Shown here in pieces: positions 61,463 through 64,000 of a stretch of DNA of 64,000 nt (position 1 is its first letter; each line of letters begins with the position of its first letter). The position numbers were made by a program, and so were the translations under genes. Location: positions 248,001-312,000 of the forward strand of contig NZ_BAABBN010000004.1 in assembly GCF_039537985.1 (NCBI RefSeq), in the 5' to 3' direction. The notes beneath the pieces are model-generated. The model did no database searches, had not been told where the DNA came from, and was given only the letters and a program-made list of their open reading frames with translations. The DNA comes from Litoribacillus peritrichatus. Lineage in GTDB: Bacteria; Pseudomonadota; Gammaproteobacteria; Pseudomonadales; Litoribrevibacteraceae.

Positions 61463-61649
61463 TTAAATTATGGCCCGGAGGCAGTTTCTTCGGGTGTTTT
61501 GTATCTTTTCTTTCTTTCCTCTTCTTTCTAGTATTTACTGATTCTAGCCCTGTTTGCCTTTCCGTGGTGTTTTTTGCCGTTTTTGCCGCTTGCCGCTTAA
61601 TATTTGTCTTAATAATCATAACTTATTGAATTTATTGTGTATTTTTATT

Positions 61650-61665
61650 TGGCACGCTATTTGTT
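61650..61665 (+). promoter_or_regulatory. Sigma-54-like promoter of the flgB operon
   Basis: TTGGCACGCTATTTGT has a perfect TGGCACG -24 half, but the -12 half reads TTGT instead of TTGC. About 45 bp before the flgB ATG; sigma-54 control of flgB operons is known in polarly flagellated relatives. Confidence 0.6.
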
Positions 61666-61709
61666 TGTTAAATAGAAAGTTTAAGAATTTGATCGTTGAA
61701 GGCGGCAAT

Positions 61710-62105
61710 ATGGCAATTTCATTTGATAACGCATTAGGTATCCACCCACAAGCAATGGGTGTGAGGGTTCAGCGCGCAGAAATCATCGCGAATAACCTGG
61801 CAAACTCTGACACCCCTGGTTTTAAAGCGAGAGATATTGATTTTAAAGCCGTTTTGAATGCTGAGTCTGATCGGTTGTCTTCTGTCGGGCTGGATAAAAC
61901 GGACGACAAGCATCTGGATGGCTTATTAAGCCCGGATCAGGGGCTTAAGTTCAGAAATCCGCATCAGCCAGCCATTGACGGAAATACTGTTGAGACTCAG
62001 GTTGAAAACTCAGAGTACATGCAAAATGCCATGCAGTATCAAGCGACTTTTCAATTTTTGAACAGTAAATTCAAAGGCTTAACTGGCGCAATTAAAGGCG
62101 AATAA
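61710..62105 (+). CDS. flgB: Flagellar basal-body rod protein FlgB
   Basis: A 131-residue proximal rod subunit. The ATG at 61710 follows GAAGGCGG; the frame is open back to 61554 without similarity. IIANNLANSDTPGFKARDIDF is the rod-family N-terminal signature and the C-terminus ends VENSEYMQNAMQYQATFQFLNSKFKGL, with Tyr/Met positions of the FlgB helix. First of the flgBCDE run. Confidence 0.95.
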   Translation: MAISFDNALGIHPQAMGVRVQRAEIIANNLANSDTPGFKARDIDFKAVLNAESDRLSSVGLDKTDDKHLDGLLSPDQGLKFRNPHQPAIDGNTVETQVENSEYMQNAMQYQATFQFLNSKFKGLTGAIKGE

Positions 62106-62116
62106 GGAGACTGATT

Positions 62117-62557
62117 ATGTCACTGGGAAATGTATTTGATATAGCCGGAACAGGCATGATGGCTCAGTCTATTCGCTTGAATACGACGGCCAGTAATATT
62201 GCCAACGCAGAAACGGTTAGCAGCAGTATTGACGAGACCTATCGTGCACGTCACCCGGTTTTTTCACAGATTCATAAGGATGAAATGGGGTATAAGTTTG
62301 AAGGTGTGGACGTCAATGAAGATATTGGCAACGGCGTTCATGTGATGGGCGTGGTGGAAAGTGATGCGCCGCTGGAAGCGCGTTATAACCCGGAGCACCC
62401 GATGGCAGATGAAGAAGGGTATGTATATTACCCGAACGTGAATGTGGTCGAAGAAATGGCAAACATGATTTCGGCATCGCGCTCTTATCAGACCAATGTC
62501 GATATCATGAACACAGCAAAAACAATGATGCAGCAAATTTTGACGTTAGGTAAGTAA
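62117..62557 (+). CDS. flgC: Flagellar basal-body rod protein FlgC
   Basis: A 146-residue rod subunit. It begins LGNVFDIAGTGMMAQSIRLNTTASNIANAETVSSS and ends YYPNVNVVEEMANMISASRSYQTNVDIMNTAKTMMQQIL, the conserved C-terminal rod/hook helix. AAGGAG at 62103-62108 precedes the ATG. Starts 11 bp after flgB. Confidence 0.95.
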   Translation: MSLGNVFDIAGTGMMAQSIRLNTTASNIANAETVSSSIDETYRARHPVFSQIHKDEMGYKFEGVDVNEDIGNGVHVMGVVESDAPLEARYNPEHPMADEEGYVYYPNVNVVEEMANMISASRSYQTNVDIMNTAKTMMQQILTLGK

Positions 62558-62588
62558 GGAACCTGGGAACCAATATAGGTGAAATCAA

Positions 62589-63269
62589 ATGACTGATATT
62601 AATGGTACTTCAACAGATGCGCTTGCTACCTATCGAACTCAGACAAGTAACGCATCATCGACTCAAGGTTCGGATGAGCTGGGTCAGGATCAGTTCATGG
62701 AGCTGTTGGTTGCTCAGCTGACCAATCAGAACCCGCTTGATCCTCAGGAAAACGGCGATTTTATTGCAGAGCTGGCACAGTTCAGCTCGGTGGAAGGCAT
62801 CGACAAGCTGAACACCAGTGTCGAATCCATGATGAGTGACTACAAGTCGAGCCAGGCTTTACAGGCTTCATCATTGGTTGGTCGGCAGGTTGTGGTGAAG
62901 CAGGACACGGCGTATTGGTCGGGTGAAGGCAATGTTGCCGCCATGGTGGATGTGCCGGAAGGTGCCACGAATGTGATGCTGAGCATTACCAACTCGGCCG
63001 GTGCTCTGGTGGGGGAGATTCCAATGACTAAGGCTGTGCCGGGAGAGAATGGCATTCTTTGGGACGGGAAGGATAACGAAGGCAATGTTTTGCCTGCCGG
63101 TGCTTATAAGTTTAAAGCCACGGGCGTGGTAGATGAAAAAGCTAAGACGTTCGAGGTGTATGGCTCGGCCAAGGTGAATAGCGTGACTTTAGCGGGCGGT
63201 GACATGATGCTGAATGTGGCAGGGGTTGGTAAGGTGCCAATGTCCGATATCCGAGAGATTTTTGAGTAA
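62589..63269 (+). CDS. flgD: Flagellar hook capping protein FlgD
   Basis: A 226-residue hook-cap scaffold. The N-terminal conserved part is LGQDQFMELLVAQLTNQNPLDPQENGDFIAELAQFSSVEGI; the C-terminal Tudor/FnIII-like half has VMLSITNSAGALVGEIPM, ILWDGKDNEGNVLPAGAYKFKATG. It is exported and lost after hook assembly. Placed as usual between flgC and flgE. Confidence 0.95.
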   Translation: MTDINGTSTDALATYRTQTSNASSTQGSDELGQDQFMELLVAQLTNQNPLDPQENGDFIAELAQFSSVEGIDKLNTSVESMMSDYKSSQALQASSLVGRQVVVKQDTAYWSGEGNVAAMVDVPEGATNVMLSITNSAGALVGEIPMTKAVPGENGILWDGKDNEGNVLPAGAYKFKATGVVDEKAKTFEVYGSAKVNSVTLAGGDMMLNVAGVGKVPMSDIREIFE

Positions 63270-63386
63270 CGCAAACAAGTTTTAAGTTCAATAACGGTTG
63301 TCTGGCCTGCAATTTACCAGTCAGGTAACGAAGAGATTTTTAACTTGTTGAAGTGTCAGCAGGTTTAGCTAGAAGAGGATCAGAAT

Positions 63387-64000
63387 ATGTCTTTTGGAGT
63401 CGGCTTGACGGGCCTGAAAGGGGCTCAAACGGATCTGGATGTTACGGGTCATAACATTGCGAACGCAGGAACCACCGGGTTTAAGCAGTCACGCGTTGAG
63501 TTTGGTGATTTGTATGCCGCCAATGTCTCGGGCAATGGTGCCTCCGGACAAGGTGTCAATATAAACACCATCTCGCAGCAGTTTAACCAGGGGGATATTA
63601 ACTTTACTGAGAACAGTCTTGATCTTGCTATTAATGGTGAAGGATTCTTCGTCGTGCAAAATGATTTGGGCGAGCAGTTTTATACTCGATCCGGCATGTT
63701 TAGCTTAAATAATGAAGGTTTCATTGTAACAAATACCGGCGAACTGGTTCAGGGTTTTGGGGTGCCGGAAGAACTTCAGCTGGAGGCGGCTCCGAACCCG
63801 TCACGTCCTTTGGGCGATATTCAGGTTGATGATGCTGATATGGCGCCAAACCGGACAACGGACGTGGATACGGCTTTGAACCTGGATGCCAGAATGGCAT
63901 TTGCCACCGGAGGGTTGCCGGCAACCACCAATGGTACGGGGATCAGTGTAGCTCAGGCGGGTACCGTTAATGGGTATTCTGCTACGACTACCACAAGTAC
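63387..64000 (+). CDS. flgE: Flagellar hook protein FlgE, 5' part
   Basis: The first 204 codons of the hook protein; the gene runs off the window end. MSFGVGLTGLKGAQTDLDVTGHNIANAGTTGFKQSRVEF is the hook/rod signature, followed by QFNQGDINFTENSLDLAINGEGFFVVQ and YTRSGMFSLNNEGFIVTNTGELVQGFG. AGAGGATC precedes the ATG at 63387. The Thr/Ala-rich part at the edge marks the start of the variable hook domain. Confidence 0.95.
   Translation, partial: MSFGVGLTGLKGAQTDLDVTGHNIANAGTTGFKQSRVEFGDLYAANVSGNGASGQGVNINTISQQFNQGDINFTENSLDLAINGEGFFVVQNDLGEQFYTRSGMFSLNNEGFIVTNTGELVQGFGVPEELQLEAAPNPSRPLGDIQVDDADMAPNRTTDVDTALNLDARMAFATGGLPATTNGTGISVAQAGTVNGYSATTTTS

Noticed and set aside
1..64000. CRISPR array, prophage, IS element or anti-phage defence genes
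   Set aside because: No regular spaced repeats, no transposase or integrase motif, and no known defence protein was seen on either strand.

Overview
The window looks like a core-chromosome segment of a flagellated, piliated, respiratory gammaproteobacterium, probably marine and Oceanospirillales- or Alteromonadales-like. The evidence is a complete rsxABCDGE (Rnf) operon with a long repeat-bearing RsxC, a Pseudomonas-style minor pilin operon (fimT-pilV-pilW-pilX-pilY1), the neighbourhood purM / DUF2066 / CDP-alcohol transferase / perM / hda, and polar-flagellum genes behind sigma-54 and sigma-28 type promoters. Base composition is moderate and even by eye. I found no transposase, integrase, phage, plasmid or CRISPR. 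Species cannot be named from this sequence alone.

Layout. 1-4.3 kb: 3' end of pldA, a TRAP-type permease with its atypical solute receptor, and an FKBP isomerase. 4.3-10.9 kb: minor pilin operon ending in pilY1. 10.9-13.1 kb: rlmF, gloA, nth. 13.1-19.4 kb: rsx operon, reverse strand. 19.4-26.5 kb: metG diverging from apbC-dcd-tetR, then purM-purN reverse. 26.7-31.3 kb: forward run DUF2066, CDP-alcohol transferase, perM, hda, murI. 31.4-34.9 kb: large hybrid histidine kinase. 35.3-41.0 kb: argF, phzF-like, and an envelope trio (DUF3015, DUF4105/Lnb-N, lipoprotein hydrolase). 41.1-47.2 kb: rimO, HDOD protein, argS, chalcone-isomerase-like protein, two tiny paralogues, YkgJ-like cluster protein. 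47.3-53.2 kb: two tandem HD-GYP proteins and putA. 53.3-56.7 kb: TauE/SafE transporter, tRNA-Arg(CCU), arsS and two glycosyltransferase-like genes. 56.7-64 kb: PilZ protein, flgN, flgM, flgA, then divergent cheV, cheR, flgBCD and the start of flgE.

How it fits together. Surface motility and its control dominate: type IV pilus tip proteins, flagellar rod and hook genes, CheV/CheR, and c-di-GMP-related proteins (PilZ receptor, two HD-GYP proteins). The flagellar intergenic regions carry readable promoters: a sigma-54 site for flgA, both a sigma-54 and a sigma-28 site for cheV, a sigma-28 site for flgMN and a weaker sigma-54 site for flgB. The rest is housekeeping: translation, DNA repair, purine, arginine, proline and cell-wall metabolism.

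The least explained parts are the envelope trio at 37.6-41.0 kb, the pair of 61-62 residue DxWLCxEG paralogues at 46.4-46.9 kb, the TRAP transporter with an extended N-terminus, and several long inverted repeats, above all the nested 142-bp palindrome at 58479-58620. I see no convincing new multi-gene system; these are the best leads.
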